64,000 bases of DNA from Bradyrhizobium sp. RP6. Lineage in GTDB: Bacteria > Pseudomonadota > Alphaproteobacteria > Rhizobiales > Xanthobacteraceae. The notes under the pieces were generated by a model. The model worked only from the letters and a program-made list of their open reading frames with translations, searched no databases and was not told the origin of the DNA. How positions within the stretch are numbered: the stretch's first letter is position 1; each line of letters starts with the position of its first letter. Of the stretch, positions 51,131-60,305 are shown in pieces. A program made the position numbers and the translations under genes. The DNA is taken from NCBI RefSeq assembly GCF_003837805.1, contig NZ_RQIT01000013.1:124001-188000 (forward strand), given 5' to 3'.

Positions 51131-52338
51131 CAGCTTGCCGCCCGCTTGGTCTGACTGGAAGAGATTGCGGTGCAGGCGCGTTCGAGCCGCCCGACGCTGT
51201 CTTCGATCTCCGCCTCGGTAACGATCAAGGGTGGCAGGAAGCGCACGACATTGTCGCCGGCTCCGACGGTGAGCAATTTTTCGGCGCGCAGCGCCGCGAC
51301 GAGATCGCCCGAGGGTACCACGGCCTTGATGCCGATCAGGAGGCCCTCGCCGCGCACCTCGCTGACGACTTCGGGATGGCGGTCGATCACGGAGGCGAGC
51401 TTCTGCTTCAGCAGCAGCGACATTTTCTGCACGTGACCGAAGAAGCCGGGTTTGAGCATGACGTCGAGAACGGCGTTCGCGGCCGAGATCGCAAGCGGAT
51501 TGCCGCCGAAGGTCGAACCGTGCGAGCCCGGCCCCATGCCGCGCGCAGCGTCGGCGGTGGCGAGCACCGCGCCGATCGGGAAACCGCCACCGAGCGCCTT
51601 CGCCAGCGACATCACGTCGGGCACGACGCCGGTGCGCTTGTAGGCAAAGAGTTCACCGGTCCGGCCCATGCCAGTCTGCACCTCATCGAAGGCGAGCAAT
51701 AGGCCGTGCTCATCGCAGAGCTCGCGCAGCGCCTTCAGGAAGGCGGGAGGCGCAGAACGAACGCCACCCTCGCCTTGGATCGGCTCGATGAGAATGCCGG
51801 CGGTATGCGGGCCGATCGCCTTCTTGACGGCTTCGAGGTCGCCATGCGGCACCTGGTCGAAGCCGTCCATCGGCGGGCCGAAGCCCTCGAGGTATTTTGC
51901 AGAACCGGTGGCGGCCAGCGTCGCCAGCGTGCGGCCATGGAAGGCGCCCTCGAAGGTGATCATGCGATAGCGTTCGGGACGCCCCTTGGAGAAGTGGTGG
52001 TGGCGCACCAGCTTGATCACACCTTCCAGCGCCTCGGCGCCGGAATTGCAGAAGAACACGAAGTCGGCAAAGCTTTCGTTGCACAGACGCGCCGCGAGCT
52101 TCTCGCCGTCCGGGCTCTGGAACAGGTTCGACATGTGCCAGAGCTTCGTCGCCTGCTCCTGCAACGCCTTGACCAACGTGGGATGGGCATGACCGAGCGC
52201 ATTCACCGCCACGCCCGAGGTGAAATCGAGATAGCGATCCCCATCGGTCGCGATCAGCCAGCAGCCTTCGCCGCGCTCGAAACCGAGGTCGGCCCTGGCG
52301 AAAACGGGGAGCAAATGCGGCGCGGCGCTGTTAGTCAT
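51130..52338 (-). CDS. argD: Acetylornithine aminotransferase
   Basis: PLP-dependent transaminase that converts N-acetylglutamate semialdehyde to N-acetylornithine. 402 residues; visible are [31 protein letters not shown], the AFHGRTLAT and [12 protein letters not shown] (PLP-pyridine Asp218) motifs and the Schiff-base Lys247 in [10 protein letters not shown]. ArgD of this type often also acts as succinyldiaminopimelate aminotransferase in lysine synthesis. ATG 52338 ([10 protein letters not shown]) is chosen; the frame stays open into the leader. A strong 10-bp hairpin lies in the leader about 75-101 bases upstream. Confidence 0.94.
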   Translation of the reverse strand: MTNSAAPHLLPVFARADLGFERGEGCWLIATDGDRYLDFTSGVAVNALGHAHPTLVKALQEQATKLWHMSNLFQSPDGEKLAARLCNESFADFVFFCNSGAEALEGVIKLVRHHHFSKGRPERYRMITFEGAFHGRTLATLAATGSAKYLEGFGPPMDGFDQVPHGDLEAVKKAIGPHTAGILIEPIQGEGGVRSAPPAFLKALRELCDEHGLLLAFDEVQTGMGRTGELFAYKRTGVVPDVMSLAKALGGGFPIGAVLATADAARGMGPGSHGSTFGGNPLAISAANAVLDVMLKPGFFGHVQKMSLLLKQKLASVIDRHPEVVSEVRGEGLLIGIKAVVPSGDLVAALRAEKLLTVGAGDNVVRFLPPLIVTEAEIEDSVGRLERACTAISSSQTKRAAS

Positions 52339-52412
52339 GACGTCACTTGAATGTTGCGGACGGTGTGATGCGTGCATTGCGCAACGCACCATTGACCGGC
52401 CCGGAAAACGAA

Positions 52413-52439
52413 ACGTGCCGCCTTTTAAGGGCGGCACGT
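52413..52439 (-). promoter_or_regulatory. Perfect 10-bp hairpin in the argD leader
   Basis: ACGTGCCGCC (52413-52422) pairs with GGCGGCACGT (52430-52439), loop TTTTAAG. Read towards argD it is followed by a loosely T-rich run (TTTCGTTTT). It could be an attenuator or a terminator of transcripts arriving from the gcrA side. No leader peptide was identified. Confidence 0.5.
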
Positions 52440-52560
52440 GGGGCTATCTTATGCTTGGCAAGACGGGTGTCAATGCCGCCTGGAAAGCCTCGCGAAATGC
52501 TAAATCCGTAGTCTTGCGGTGCCGATTTTGCGGGATTTTCACCACGGAACATGTGGACGC

Positions 52561-52715
52561 GAGTCGGCGGACTCTTGCGCGGGAGTCACGCCATATTGTA
52601 GCGTTTGGACTGTCAGATACGACATCTCGTGCAGCAGTTCTGATCCCAAGAGTCCTCATGTACCGGCGTAAACGTTCGGGCGTCTTGAGCGCGCCCGGCG
52701 AGCCTTAAGGGATTC
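52561..52715. promoter_or_regulatory. Cluster of five GANTC (CcrM) sites before gcrA
   Basis: GANTC occurs at 52561, 52570, 52583, 52650 and 52711, five sites in 155 bp, where about one per 256 bp is expected by chance. GANTC is the target of the cell-cycle methylase CcrM, and GcrA in Caulobacter acts at promoters with methylated GANTC. The last site is 86 bp before the gcrA ATG. Confidence 0.7.
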
Positions 52716-52796
52716 TGACGGCACGGGTTTTTCAAGGCTTAGGCAATCGCTGCGAAGGCCCCAGGATGGCAGGCGCGCAGCGAGGGAAAGGGTGCA

Positions 52797-53309
52797 ATGA
52801 CGGTTTTGACCTGGTCCGATGATCGCGTCGAGCAGCTGAAAAAGCTTTGGGAGGCCGGACTTTCGGCCAGCCAGATCGCGGCGGAGCTCGGCAATGTGAC
52901 CCGCAATGCCGTGATCGGCAAGGTGCACCGGCTCGGCTTGTCCGGCCGCGCCAAGAGCCCTTCATCGGCAGCGCCCCGGCCGCGCAAGGCCCGGCCTGCG
53001 CAGCACATGATGCGGGTGACCCGCCCCGTCGCCCGCGGCAACACCGCACTGGCGCAGGCCTTCGAGGTCGAGGTGGAGGCCGAACCCGTCACCTACGACA
53101 ACGTGGTGCCGATGAGCCAGCGGCTGTCGCTGCTGGAATTGAACGAGGCGACGTGCCACTGGCCGGTCGGCGATCCCTCCAGCCCGGATTTCTTCTTCTG
53201 CGGCGGCAAGGCGCTCTCGGGCCTGCCCTACTGCGCCCAGCATTCGCGCGTGGCGTATCAGCCTGCAGCGGATCGGCGGCGCGCACCGGCGAAGCCGGGC
53301 ACGCGGTGA
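52797..53309 (+). CDS. gcrA: GcrA cell cycle regulator
   Basis: Global cell-cycle activator of alphaproteobacteria that binds sigma70 and CcrM-methylated promoters. 170 residues: the N-terminal DNA-binding domain MTVLTWSDDRVEQLKKLWEAG and SASQIAAELGNVTRNAVIGKVHRLGLSGR (about 1-50), a basic linker, and the C-terminal sigma-interaction domain with the ATCHWPVGDP and FFFCGGKALSGLPYCAQHSRVAY motifs that hold conserved Cys residues. The ATG at 52797 follows a GGGAAAGGG stretch. It is divergent from argD and its upstream region has a cluster of GANTC sites, suggesting control by DNA methylation state. Confidence 0.95.
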   Translation: MTVLTWSDDRVEQLKKLWEAGLSASQIAAELGNVTRNAVIGKVHRLGLSGRAKSPSSAAPRPRKARPAQHMMRVTRPVARGNTALAQAFEVEVEAEPVTYDNVVPMSQRLSLLELNEATCHWPVGDPSSPDFFFCGGKALSGLPYCAQHSRVAYQPAADRRRAPAKPGTR

Positions 53310-53365
53310 GTTTGCGGATTTAGCTGACTGCAGCCGTCACACGCTGACGGCTCGGCTTACTCGGT

Positions 53366-53501
53366 GTCGTCCCCGCGGAGGCGGGGGATCAATAACCACA
53401 GGGCGCAGTGATTGCGCGAGATGGTCACTCCGAGTCTTCGCCAAACAAAGCCCTGTGATTATGGATCCCGGGCTCACGCTACGCGCGCCCCGGGGTGACG
53501 G
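53366..53501. repeat. Intergenic palindromic repeat, family E
   Basis: About 136 bp between the convergent gcrA and phoB genes. The arms GTCGTCCCCGCGG...CGGGGGATC and GGATCCCGGG...GCCCCGGGGTGACGG, and the inner ATAACCACAGGGC and GCCCTGTGATTAT, are inverted pairs, so the element folds as one long hairpin. Confidence 0.7.
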
Positions 53502-53536
53502 CCAAGATTGTTGCCGCGGCTCGCTAGTTCAGAGCT

Positions 53537-54244
53537 TTACGTCTGCTCCGCCTTCGCGAATCGATCGTCCAGCGCATAGCCGGCGCCACGGACGGTGCGG
53601 ATCGGATCCTGCTCACGGCCGAGATTGAGCAGCTTGCGCAGGCGGCCGATGTGGACGTCGACGGTGCGCTCGTCGATGTAGATGTCGCGGCCCCAGACGC
53701 TGTCGAGCAGCTGCTCGCGCGAGAACACGCGGCCGGGATGCTCCAGGAAGAACTCCAGCAGGCGATATTCGGTCGGGCCGAGATCGATCGGCCGGCCCGA
53801 GCGCGCCACGCGGCGCTTGTCGCGATCGAGCTCGATGTCGCCGTAGGCGAGCACGGTGGCGAGCCGCTCGGGGCTGGCGCGCCTGAGCAGACCCTTCACG
53901 CGCGCGAGCAGCTCCGGCACCGAGAACGGCTTGACGATGTAATCGTCGGCACCGGTCGCAAGTCCCCGCACCCGCTCGCTCTCCTCGCCGCGCGCGGTGA
54001 GCATGATGATCGGCAGCTGCTTGGTTTCGGGACGGGTGCGCAGCCGCCGGCATAGCTCGATGCCCGACAGGCCCGGCAGCATCCAGTCGAGCACGATCAG
54101 ATCGGGAATGTGCTCCTTGAGGCGGGTGTCGGCGTCATCGCCGCGCATCACCGTCTCGACGTCATAGCCGTCGCCTTCGAGGTTGTAGCGGAGAAGCTCG
54201 GTGAGAGCTTCCTCGTCCTCAACCACCATGATGCGTGCGCCCAT
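53537..54244 (-). CDS. phoB: Phosphate regulon response regulator PhoB
   Basis: OmpR/PhoB-type response regulator, 235 residues. The receiver domain has the acid pocket VVEDEE, phosphoryl acceptor Asp53 in LIVLDWMLPG, Thr in IIMLTARG and Lys in YIVKPFS. The C-terminal winged helix (about 135-230: GPTEYRLLEFFLEHPGRVFSREQLLDSVWG, then DERTVDVHIGRLRKLL) binds Pho boxes. PhoR phosphorylates it when phosphate is scarce. It is the last gene of the pst-pho cluster, 14 bp after phoU, so it is probably autoregulated through the pst promoter. Confidence 0.96.
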   Translation of the reverse strand: MGARIMVVEDEEALTELLRYNLEGDGYDVETVMRGDDADTRLKEHIPDLIVLDWMLPGLSGIELCRRLRTRPETKQLPIIMLTARGEESERVRGLATGADDYIVKPFSVPELLARVKGLLRRASPERLATVLAYGDIELDRDKRRVARSGRPIDLGPTEYRLLEFFLEHPGRVFSREQLLDSVWGRDIYIDERTVDVHIGRLRKLLNLGREQDPIRTVRGAGYALDDRFAKAEQT

Positions 54245-54258
54245 GTTGTCGTCGCTCC

Positions 54259-54975
54259 TTAGGTATTCGGCACCGTCGTGGCGAAGGTCGTCATGTCGCC
54301 CTTCGGCCGCTTGTCGGTGATCGCCTGGCCCTCGATCATGTAGAACACGGTCTCGGCGATGTTGGTGGCGTGGTCACCGATCCGCTCGATGTTCTTGGCA
54401 CAGAACATCAAATGGATGCAGAACGAGATGTTGCGCGGATCCTCCATCATGTAGGTGAGGAGTTCGCGGAACAGCGAGGTGCAGATGGCGTCGACTTCCT
54501 CGTCGCCTTTCCACACCGCCATCGCCGCCGGCAGATCGTGCGCGGCATAGGCGTCCAGCACCGACTTGACCTGCTGCTGAACGAGGTCGGTCATGTGCTC
54601 CAGGCCGCGGAACAGTTTCAGCGGATGGAAATCCGTCTCCAGCGCGGCGACGCGCTTGCCCATGTTCTTGGCGAGATCGCCGATGCGCTCGAGATCGGTC
54701 GCGACGCGCATGGCGCCGACGATCTCGCGCAGATCAACGGCCATCGGCTGCCGGCGGGCGATGGTGAGCACGGCGCGCTCCTCGATGCGCTTCTGCAGCA
54801 TGTCGAGCTCGGCGTCGGTGGTGACGACGCGCTGACCGAGCGTGACGTCGCGGCGGATCAGCGCGTCGACGGAATCGACGATCATGCGCTCGGCGATCCC
54901 GCCCATCTCGGCGACCAGGCGGGTGAGCTCCTGCAGGTCGGTGTCGAAAGCCTTTGCGGTATGTTCAGAACCCAT
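54259..54975 (-). CDS. phoU: Phosphate signalling protein PhoU
   Basis: A 238-residue all-helical protein made of two similar three-helix bundles, each with the metal-binding E/DxxxD motif of PhoU (ATDLERIGDLAKNM in the first, CAKNIERIGDHATNIAE in the second). PhoU links PstSCAB to PhoR and holds PhoB inactive when phosphate is plentiful. ATG 54975 (MGSEHTAKAF) is chosen; the open frame to 55344 lies inside pstB. It follows pstB by 11 bp and precedes phoB by 14 bp. Confidence 0.95.
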   Translation of the reverse strand: MGSEHTAKAFDTDLQELTRLVAEMGGIAERMIVDSVDALIRRDVTLGQRVVTTDAELDMLQKRIEERAVLTIARRQPMAVDLREIVGAMRVATDLERIGDLAKNMGKRVAALETDFHPLKLFRGLEHMTDLVQQQVKSVLDAYAAHDLPAAMAVWKGDEEVDAICTSLFRELLTYMMEDPRNISFCIHLMFCAKNIERIGDHATNIAETVFYMIEGQAITDKRPKGDMTTFATTVPNT

Positions 54976-54986
54976 GTTCCGTCTCC

Positions 54987-55808
54987 TCAGCCGAACCGGC
55001 CGGTGATGTAATCCTGCGTGCGCCGGTCGCTCGGCGACGTGAAGATCTTGCTGGTGTCGTCGAACTCGATCAACTCGCCGAGATACATGAAGGCGGTCTT
55101 GTCGGAGACGCGGGCCGCCTGCTGCATGTTGTGGGTGACGATCGCGATCGTGTAGTTCTCCGACAATTCCTGGATTAATTCCTCGACCTTGGCGGTCGAG
55201 ATCGGATCGAGTGCCGAGCAGGGCTCGTCGAACAGGATCACCTCGGGCCGCACCGCGACGGTGCGGGCGATGCAGAGGCGCTGCTGCTGGCCGCCGGAGA
55301 GCGACAGGCCGGAGGCGTTGAGCTTGTCCTTGACCTCGTTCCACAGCGCGCCGCCGCGCAGCGCCTTCTCGACGCGATCATCCATCTCGGACTTCGAGAT
55401 CTTCTCGTAGAGGCGGATGCCGAAGGCGATGTTCTCGTAGATCGTCATCGGGAACGGGGTCGGCTTCTGGAACACCATGCCGACCCGGGCGCGCAGCAGA
55501 TTGAGGTCGAGCTTGGGGTCGAGCATGTTGGTGTGGTCGAGCAACAGCTGGCCGGTGGCGCGCTGGCCCGGGTAGAGGTCGTACATCCGGTTGAAGATAC
55601 GCAGCAGGGTCGACTTGCCGCAGCCGGACGGGCCGATGAAGGCCGTGACGCGATTGGTGCCGAGCGCCAGATTGATGTTCTTCAGCGCATGGTGCTCACC
55701 ATAGTAGAAGTTGAGGTTGCGCGCGGTGACCTTGGCAGGCGCCTCGGGCAGCGGCTGCGAGCCGGGATGAACGGTCGGCGCGCTTACGGAAACAGACATT
55801 TCACTCAT
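54987..55808 (-). CDS. pstB: Phosphate ABC transporter ATP-binding protein
   Basis: ATPase of the high-affinity phosphate importer. 273 residues with Walker [10 protein letters not shown] (59-67), the [13 protein letters not shown]-loop typical of PstB, signature [14 protein letters not shown], Walker [14 protein letters not shown] and switch His IVTHNMQQA. An N-terminal extension of about 25 residues ([16 protein letters not shown]) precedes the domain and could be partly untranslated. It overlaps the pstA stop by 4 bases. Confidence 0.96.
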   Translation of the reverse strand: MSEMSVSVSAPTVHPGSQPLPEAPAKVTARNLNFYYGEHHALKNINLALGTNRVTAFIGPSGCGKSTLLRIFNRMYDLYPGQRATGQLLLDHTNMLDPKLDLNLLRARVGMVFQKPTPFPMTIYENIAFGIRLYEKISKSEMDDRVEKALRGGALWNEVKDKLNASGLSLSGGQQQRLCIARTVAVRPEVILFDEPCSALDPISTAKVEELIQELSENYTIAIVTHNMQQAARVSDKTAFMYLGELIEFDDTSKIFTSPSDRRTQDYITGRFG

Positions 55809-56650
55809 TTTGCGGTCCTCTCGGCACCAAGGATGCGGGCGCCAATGTTCAGGGCAAGCACAGTCAGGGTGATCAGCAGCGCCCCGCTCCAGGCAAGTTG
55901 CTTCCAGTAGGCGTAGGGGCTCTGCACGAAGTTGTTGATGGTCACCGGCAGGTTGGCCATCGTCTTGTCCAGGCCGAGGCTGAAGAACTGGTTGGACAGC
56001 GCGGTGAACAGCAGCGGCGCGGTCTCGCCGGCGACGCGGGCGGTGGCGAGCAGCACACCGGTGATGAGGCCGGAGCGCGCCGCACGGTAGGCGATGCGCT
56101 TGATCACCAGCGAGCGCGGCAGGCCGAGTGCGCTGGCGGCTTCACGCAGCGGGTTCGGCACCAGCAGCAGCATGTCCTCCGTGGTGCGCACCACGACCGG
56201 GATCACGATCACGGCGAGCGCCAGCGCGCCGGCGATGGCCGAGAAGCCTCGCATCGGCACCACGACCGCGCCGTAGATGAAAAGGCCGATGATGATCGAA
56301 GGCGCCGACAAGAGGATGTCGTTGATGAAGCGGATCACCGAGGTCAGCTTGTCGTTGCGGCCGTACTCGGCGAGATAGGTGCCGGCGAACAGGCCGAGCG
56401 GCGCGCCAATGCCGACGCCGATCACGGTCATGATCAGCGAGCCGACGATGGCGTTGCGCAGGCCGCCCTCGGTCGATCCGGGCGGCGGCGTGTCTGCGGT
56501 GAAGACCTGAAGGTTGAGCCCGGCCAGACCGTTGTAGAGCAGCGTGATCAGGATCAGCGCGAGCCAGGTGACGCCGAAGGCGGCGGCGGCGATGCAGAGC
56601 CCGCGGATGACGATGTCCCAGCGGCGACGGCGTGAATAGATCGGATTCAT
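55805..56650 (-). CDS. pstA: Phosphate ABC transporter permease PstA
   Basis: Inner membrane half of the phosphate channel, 281 residues with about six membrane segments. The EAA loop [30 protein letters not shown] is present. It pairs with PstC (5 bp upstream) and uses PstB (4-base overlap downstream). The [26 protein letters not shown] stretch marks PstA. Confidence 0.95.
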   Translation of the reverse strand: MNPIYSRRRRWDIVIRGLCIAAAAFGVTWLALILITLLYNGLAGLNLQVFTADTPPPGSTEGGLRNAIVGSLIMTVIGVGIGAPLGLFAGTYLAEYGRNDKLTSVIRFINDILLSAPSIIIGLFIYGAVVVPMRGFSAIAGALALAVIVIPVVVRTTEDMLLLVPNPLREAASALGLPRSLVIKRIAYRAARSGLITGVLLATARVAGETAPLLFTALSNQFFSLGLDKTMANLPVTINNFVQSPYAYWKQLAWSGALLITLTVLALNIGARILGAERTAK

Positions 56651-56654
56651 GGCT

Positions 56655-57653
56655 TCATTTCCCCGCCTTGGTTTCCAGGCGCATCAGCATCAGCCGCGCG
56701 GCTGCGAGCACGAAGAACGTGAGCACGAACAGAAGCAGGCCGAGCAGGATCAGGCCGGACTGGTGCAGACCGTCGCTCTCGGCGAACTCGGATGCGATCG
56801 CCGCCGAGATCGTGGTGCCCGGGGCGAAAATCGATGAAGAGATACGGAACGAATTGCCGATGATGAAGGTCACCGCCATGGTTTCGCCGAGCGCGCGGCC
56901 CAGCGCCAGCATGACGCCGCCGATGATGCCGACGCGGGTGTAGGGGATCACCACGCTGCGCACGACTTCCCACGTAGTGCAGCCGACACCGTAGGCGGCT
57001 TCCTTCAGCACCGGCGGCACCGTCTTGAACACGTCGACCGAGATCGAGGTGATGAAGGGCAGCACCATGATGGCGAGGATCAGCGCGGCATTGAACAGGC
57101 TGAGATAGGACGGGGGACCTGCGAAGATCGCGCCGAGCACGGGCACGCCGTCGAACACCCGGATCATGAAGGGCTGGAAGGTGTTGGCCAGGAACGGGCC
57201 CAGCACGAAGAAGCCCCACATGCCGTAGATGATCGAGGGAATGCCGGCGAGCAGCTCGACCGCCATGCCGATCGGGCGGCGCAGCCATTGCGGACAGAGC
57301 TCGGTGAGGAAGATCGCAATCCCGAGTCCGACGGGAATGGCGATCAGCATCGCGATGAACGAGGTGACGAGCGTGCCGTACATCGGCCCGAGCGCGCCGA
57401 GCACGGGCGGATCGGCGGAAGGAGCCCAGCGCTGCGTCCACAGGAACGACAGGCCGTATTCCTTGATCGCCGGGAACGCGCCGACGATCAGCGAAATGAT
57501 GATGCCGCCGAGGATCAGCAGCACCGAGATCGCGGAAAGCCGTGTGATCCAGTAGAAAGTGACATCGCCGAGCTTGAACGCGCTCAAGGCCTTGGCGCGA
57601 TCATACGGTCCGGCGTCGTCGATTGCATCGCTCTGAACGGCCATCTCTGCCAC
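56655..57653 (-). CDS. pstC: Phosphate ABC transporter permease PstC
   Basis: Inner membrane half of the phosphate channel, 332 residues with about six membrane segments and a longer N-terminus than PstA. Typical are [30 protein letters not shown] and the EAA loop [31 protein letters not shown]. It precedes pstA by 5 bp. A gap of 149 bp with a repeat element separates it from pstS upstream. Confidence 0.95.
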   Translation of the reverse strand: MAEMAVQSDAIDDAGPYDRAKALSAFKLGDVTFYWITRLSAISVLLILGGIIISLIVGAFPAIKEYGLSFLWTQRWAPSADPPVLGALGPMYGTLVTSFIAMLIAIPVGLGIAIFLTELCPQWLRRPIGMAVELLAGIPSIIYGMWGFFVLGPFLANTFQPFMIRVFDGVPVLGAIFAGPPSYLSLFNAALILAIMVLPFITSISVDVFKTVPPVLKEAAYGVGCTTWEVVRSVVIPYTRVGIIGGVMLALGRALGETMAVTFIIGNSFRISSSIFAPGTTISAAIASEFAESDGLHQSGLILLGLLLFVLTFFVLAAARLMLMRLETKAGK

Positions 57654-57699
57654 GCCGATCCCCTGTACCCGTTTATGTATACGCTTGTTTTGATTCTGT

Positions 57700-57797
57700 G
57701 CCCCGGATGCGCTGGCCTATCCGGGGCTTGGTTCTTGTGGGTCCCGGCTCAGCGGCGGAGCACGTCATGCTGCACCGCGTCCGGGACATGAGAGGAG
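57700..57797. repeat. Palindromic element, family F copy 2, inside the pst operon
   Basis: About 98 bp between the pstS stop (57803) and the pstC start (57653). CCCCGGATGCG and the following TATCCGGGGC pair, and GGGTCCCGGCTC with the GCGTCCGGGACATGAGAG stretch repeats the family F copy at 16679-16796. On the minus strand it lies just after the pstS coding end. Confidence 0.7.
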
Positions 57798-57802
57798 AGC
57801 GC

Positions 57803-58816
57803 TCAGCTCTTGATCTCGGCAGCCCAGGTCTTCTCGATCTGCTGGACGACGCTGTCGGGCATCGGGATGTAGTCGAGCTCCTCTGCCATCTTGCCGCCGT
57901 TCTTGAAGGCCCAGCGGAAGAACTTGATGGCTTCCTGCGAGGCCGCCTTGTCGGTGGCAGACTTGTGCATGAGGATGAAAGTCGCCGCGGTGATCGGCCA
58001 GGACTTGTCACCGGGCTGATCGGTCAGGATGACGTAGTAGCCCGGAGCCTTGGCCCAGTCGGCGTTGGAGGCGGCCGCCTGGAACGCTTCGACGGTCGGC
58101 TGCACCGTCTTGCCCGCCTTGTTGACCAGGCCGGCGTAGGTCAGCTTGTTCTGCTTGGCATAGGCGTACTCGACATAACCGATCGAGTTCTTGGTCTGGC
58201 CGATGTTGCCCGACACACCCTCGTTGCCCTTGGCGCCGACGCCGACCGGCCACTCGACCGCGGTACCCTCACCGACCTTGCTCTTCCAGTCCGCGCTGAC
58301 CTTGGAGAGGTAGTTGGTGAAGTTGAAGGTGGTGCCGGAACCGTCCGAGCGGCGAACCACGGTGATGGCTTCCGACGGCAGCTTCACGTTCGGATTGAGC
58401 TTCTTGATCGCGGCATCGTCCCACTTGGTGATCTTGCCGAGATAGATGGCGGCCAGGGTCTCGCCATCGAACACCAGCTCGCCGGGCTTCACGCCCTCGA
58501 GGTTGACGACGGGAACGATCGCCCCCATCACCATCGGCCACTGAGCGAGGCCGTCCTTCTCGAGCTGCTCGGCCTTGAGCGGCGCGTCGGTGGCGCCGAA
58601 GGTCACGGTCTTGGCCTGGATCTGCTTGATGCCGCCGCCGGAGCCGATCGACTGATAGTTCAGACCGTTGCCGGTCTCCTTCTTGTAGGCGTCAGCCCAC
58701 TTGGAATAGATCGGGAACGGGAACGTCGCGCCGGCGCCGGTGATATCGGCGGCGAAGGCCGCCGTCGTCGTTGCGGCGACCAAGCCCGCAGCAACCATAG
58801 TTTTGATGAAATTCAT
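57803..58816 (-). CDS. pstS: Phosphate-binding protein PstS
   Basis: Periplasmic high-affinity phosphate receptor, 337 residues. A signal peptide (1-22, [17 protein letters not shown]) is followed by [26 protein letters not shown], the PstS hallmark, with the phosphate-binding loops GSGGGIKQI and [15 protein letters not shown] 58816 (MNFIKTMVA) is chosen. A Pho-box-like site lies about 100 bases upstream, so PhoB should activate it. A palindromic element follows its stop before pstC. Confidence 0.96.
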   Translation of the reverse strand: MNFIKTMVAAGLVAATTTAAFAADITGAGATFPFPIYSKWADAYKKETGNGLNYQSIGSGGGIKQIQAKTVTFGATDAPLKAEQLEKDGLAQWPMVMGAIVPVVNLEGVKPGELVFDGETLAAIYLGKITKWDDAAIKKLNPNVKLPSEAITVVRRSDGSGTTFNFTNYLSKVSADWKSKVGEGTAVEWPVGVGAKGNEGVSGNIGQTKNSIGYVEYAYAKQNKLTYAGLVNKAGKTVQPTVEAFQAAASNADWAKAPGYYVILTDQPGDKSWPITAATFILMHKSATDKAASQEAIKFFRWAFKNGGKMAEELDYIPMPDSVVQQIEKTWAAEIKS

Positions 58817-58916
58817 GCTGGTCTCCATACAGGGGGAACGAAGCGCCATCCGCGCCCGATCGCGCTCCCCGCGCCGCTCGTTTAGGGGCGGTCGGCTGTG
58901 CTTTTACGAAGGTTTC

Positions 58917-58934
58917 GTGACGGCTGGATGACAC
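58917..58934 (-). promoter_or_regulatory. Candidate Pho box before pstS
   Basis: On the minus strand GTGTCAT, four bases, CCGTCAC: two 7-bp half sites in the 11-bp spacing of PhoB sites (consensus CTGTCAT). Matches are 6/7 and 5/7. It lies about 100 bases before the pstS ATG and after the phoR stop, so it could drive pstS-pstCAB-phoU-phoB. Confidence 0.65.
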
Positions 58935-58966
58935 CAACAAGCAATTGAAATTGCTTGAATTTCAGG

Positions 58967-60259
58967 TCACGCCGAAGTCTTCGCCTGGGGAAAACAGGCG
59001 GTGAAAGTGGCGCCCTGCTTGGGCACGCTTTCAATCAGAAGGCGGCCGCGATGGCGGTTAAGAATATGTTTCACCAGCGATAATCCGAGGCCGGTCCCGC
59101 CTTGCGAGCGGCTGTCGCCCACGTCCACCCGGTAGAAGCGCTCGGTCAGCCGCGGCAGGTGCTCCGGAGCGATGCCGGGGCCGAAATCGCGGACCAAGAC
59201 TCGGATTTCCTGAGTTCCATCAGCGGCGATGCCTGATGTCAGCGACACAATGACGCGTCCGCCGGAGGCGCCGTATTTAAGCGCGTTCTCGATCAGGTTC
59301 TCGAACAAGCGCAGCAGCTCCTCGCGGTCGCCCGCGATCATCACCGGCGGCTCCGGCAGATCGATCTCCACCTCGACCTGGCGCTCGCGCGCCAGCGGCT
59401 CGAGCCCGTCGGCGACCTGGCGGATGATCGGTATGAGGTCGACCAGGGTGTCGGGCCGGACATGGGCCGACAGCTCGACCCGCGACAGCGACAGCAAATC
59501 GTCGATCAGGCGCGCCATGCGCGTGGCCTGGTTGTGCATGATACCGAGGAAGCGTTCGCGCGCCTTGGGATCATCCTTGGCCTGGCCCTGCAGCGTGTCG
59601 ATGAAGCCCGATAGCGCGGCCAGTGGCGTACGCAGCTCGTGGCTGGCATTGGCGACGAAGTCGGCGCGCATCTCCTCGACCCGGCGCAGCGGCGTCTGGT
59701 CGTGGAAGGTCATCAGCATGCATTTGTCGGCGCCGCCGAAGCTGGTCGGCACCGGCACCGGCGTGATCATCAGCTCCATCCAGCGATCGACCGGAACATG
59801 GTCGAGATAGGTCGCGCGCCGCGGCTCGGTGGTGGCGATCGCCTCGCGCAGCGCCGTAATGATCTCCGGCGAGCGCAGCGCGAACTGGGCGAGCTCGTTC
59901 CTGCGCAGCGCCGGCGCGAGCTGGGCGGCCGCGGCGTTGAGGTGGATGACGCGGCCGGCGCGGTCGAGCAGCACCGCCGGATCCGGCATGCCGGCGACCA
60001 CCGCAGCCACCGCCGCGCTCTCGACCGGGTTGATGCGCCTGACGTCGTCGCGCGAAGCGGCGCGATCATGCAGCCGCCAGGGGATCAGGGCAGCCGCGGC
60101 GATGCAGAGGAACACGATCGCGGCGTGCAGCGCCGATAATTCGCCAAGGGAGGCCACGACGGACAGCGCCAGCGCCGCGGCAATCAGGATGACGGTCGAG
60201 TGCCGGAGCCGGTCGGACCAGGGCTGGGCGGGGGGAGAAGATGGGGCGTCGATCGCCAT
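58967..60259 (-). CDS. phoR: Phosphate regulon sensor histidine kinase PhoR
   Basis: Membrane histidine kinase, 430 residues. Two N-terminal membrane segments (about 21-60) with almost no periplasmic loop, then a PAS domain (about 85-200: GMPDPAVLLDRAGRVIHLNAAAAQL), the H-box ANASHELRTPLAAL with the phosphorylated His, and the ATPase domain with N-box NLIENALKYG, G1 DFGPGI, F-box ERFYRVD and G2 GGTGLGLSLVKHIL. Lack of a large sensor loop agrees with PhoR sensing through PstSCAB-PhoU. It lies 46 bp after the YbhN-like gene and 151 bp before pstS. Confidence 0.94.
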   Translation of the reverse strand: MAIDAPSSPPAQPWSDRLRHSTVILIAAALALSVVASLGELSALHAAIVFLCIAAAALIPWRLHDRAASRDDVRRINPVESAAVAAVVAGMPDPAVLLDRAGRVIHLNAAAAQLAPALRRNELAQFALRSPEIITALREAIATTEPRRATYLDHVPVDRWMELMITPVPVPTSFGGADKCMLMTFHDQTPLRRVEEMRADFVANASHELRTPLAALSGFIDTLQGQAKDDPKARERFLGIMHNQATRMARLIDDLLSLSRVELSAHVRPDTLVDLIPIIRQVADGLEPLARERQVEVEIDLPEPPVMIAGDREELLRLFENLIENALKYGASGGRVIVSLTSGIAADGTQEIRVLVRDFGPGIAPEHLPRLTERFYRVDVGDSRSQGGTGLGLSLVKHILNRHRGRLLIESVPKQGATFTACFPQAKTSA

Positions 60260-60305
60260 CGGGACGGGCTTCTCCTGGGGATTGTCCTAAGGACTCTGGC
60301 ACCGG

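Larger units (their letters stand above)
52339..52796. other. Divergent promoter region of argD and gcrA
   Basis: 458 bp without a gene between argD (minus) and gcrA (plus). It holds a perfect hairpin at 52413-52439 on the argD side and five GANTC sites between 52561 and 52715 on the gcrA side; both are listed separately. No small gene is convincing in any frame. Confidence 0.7.
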
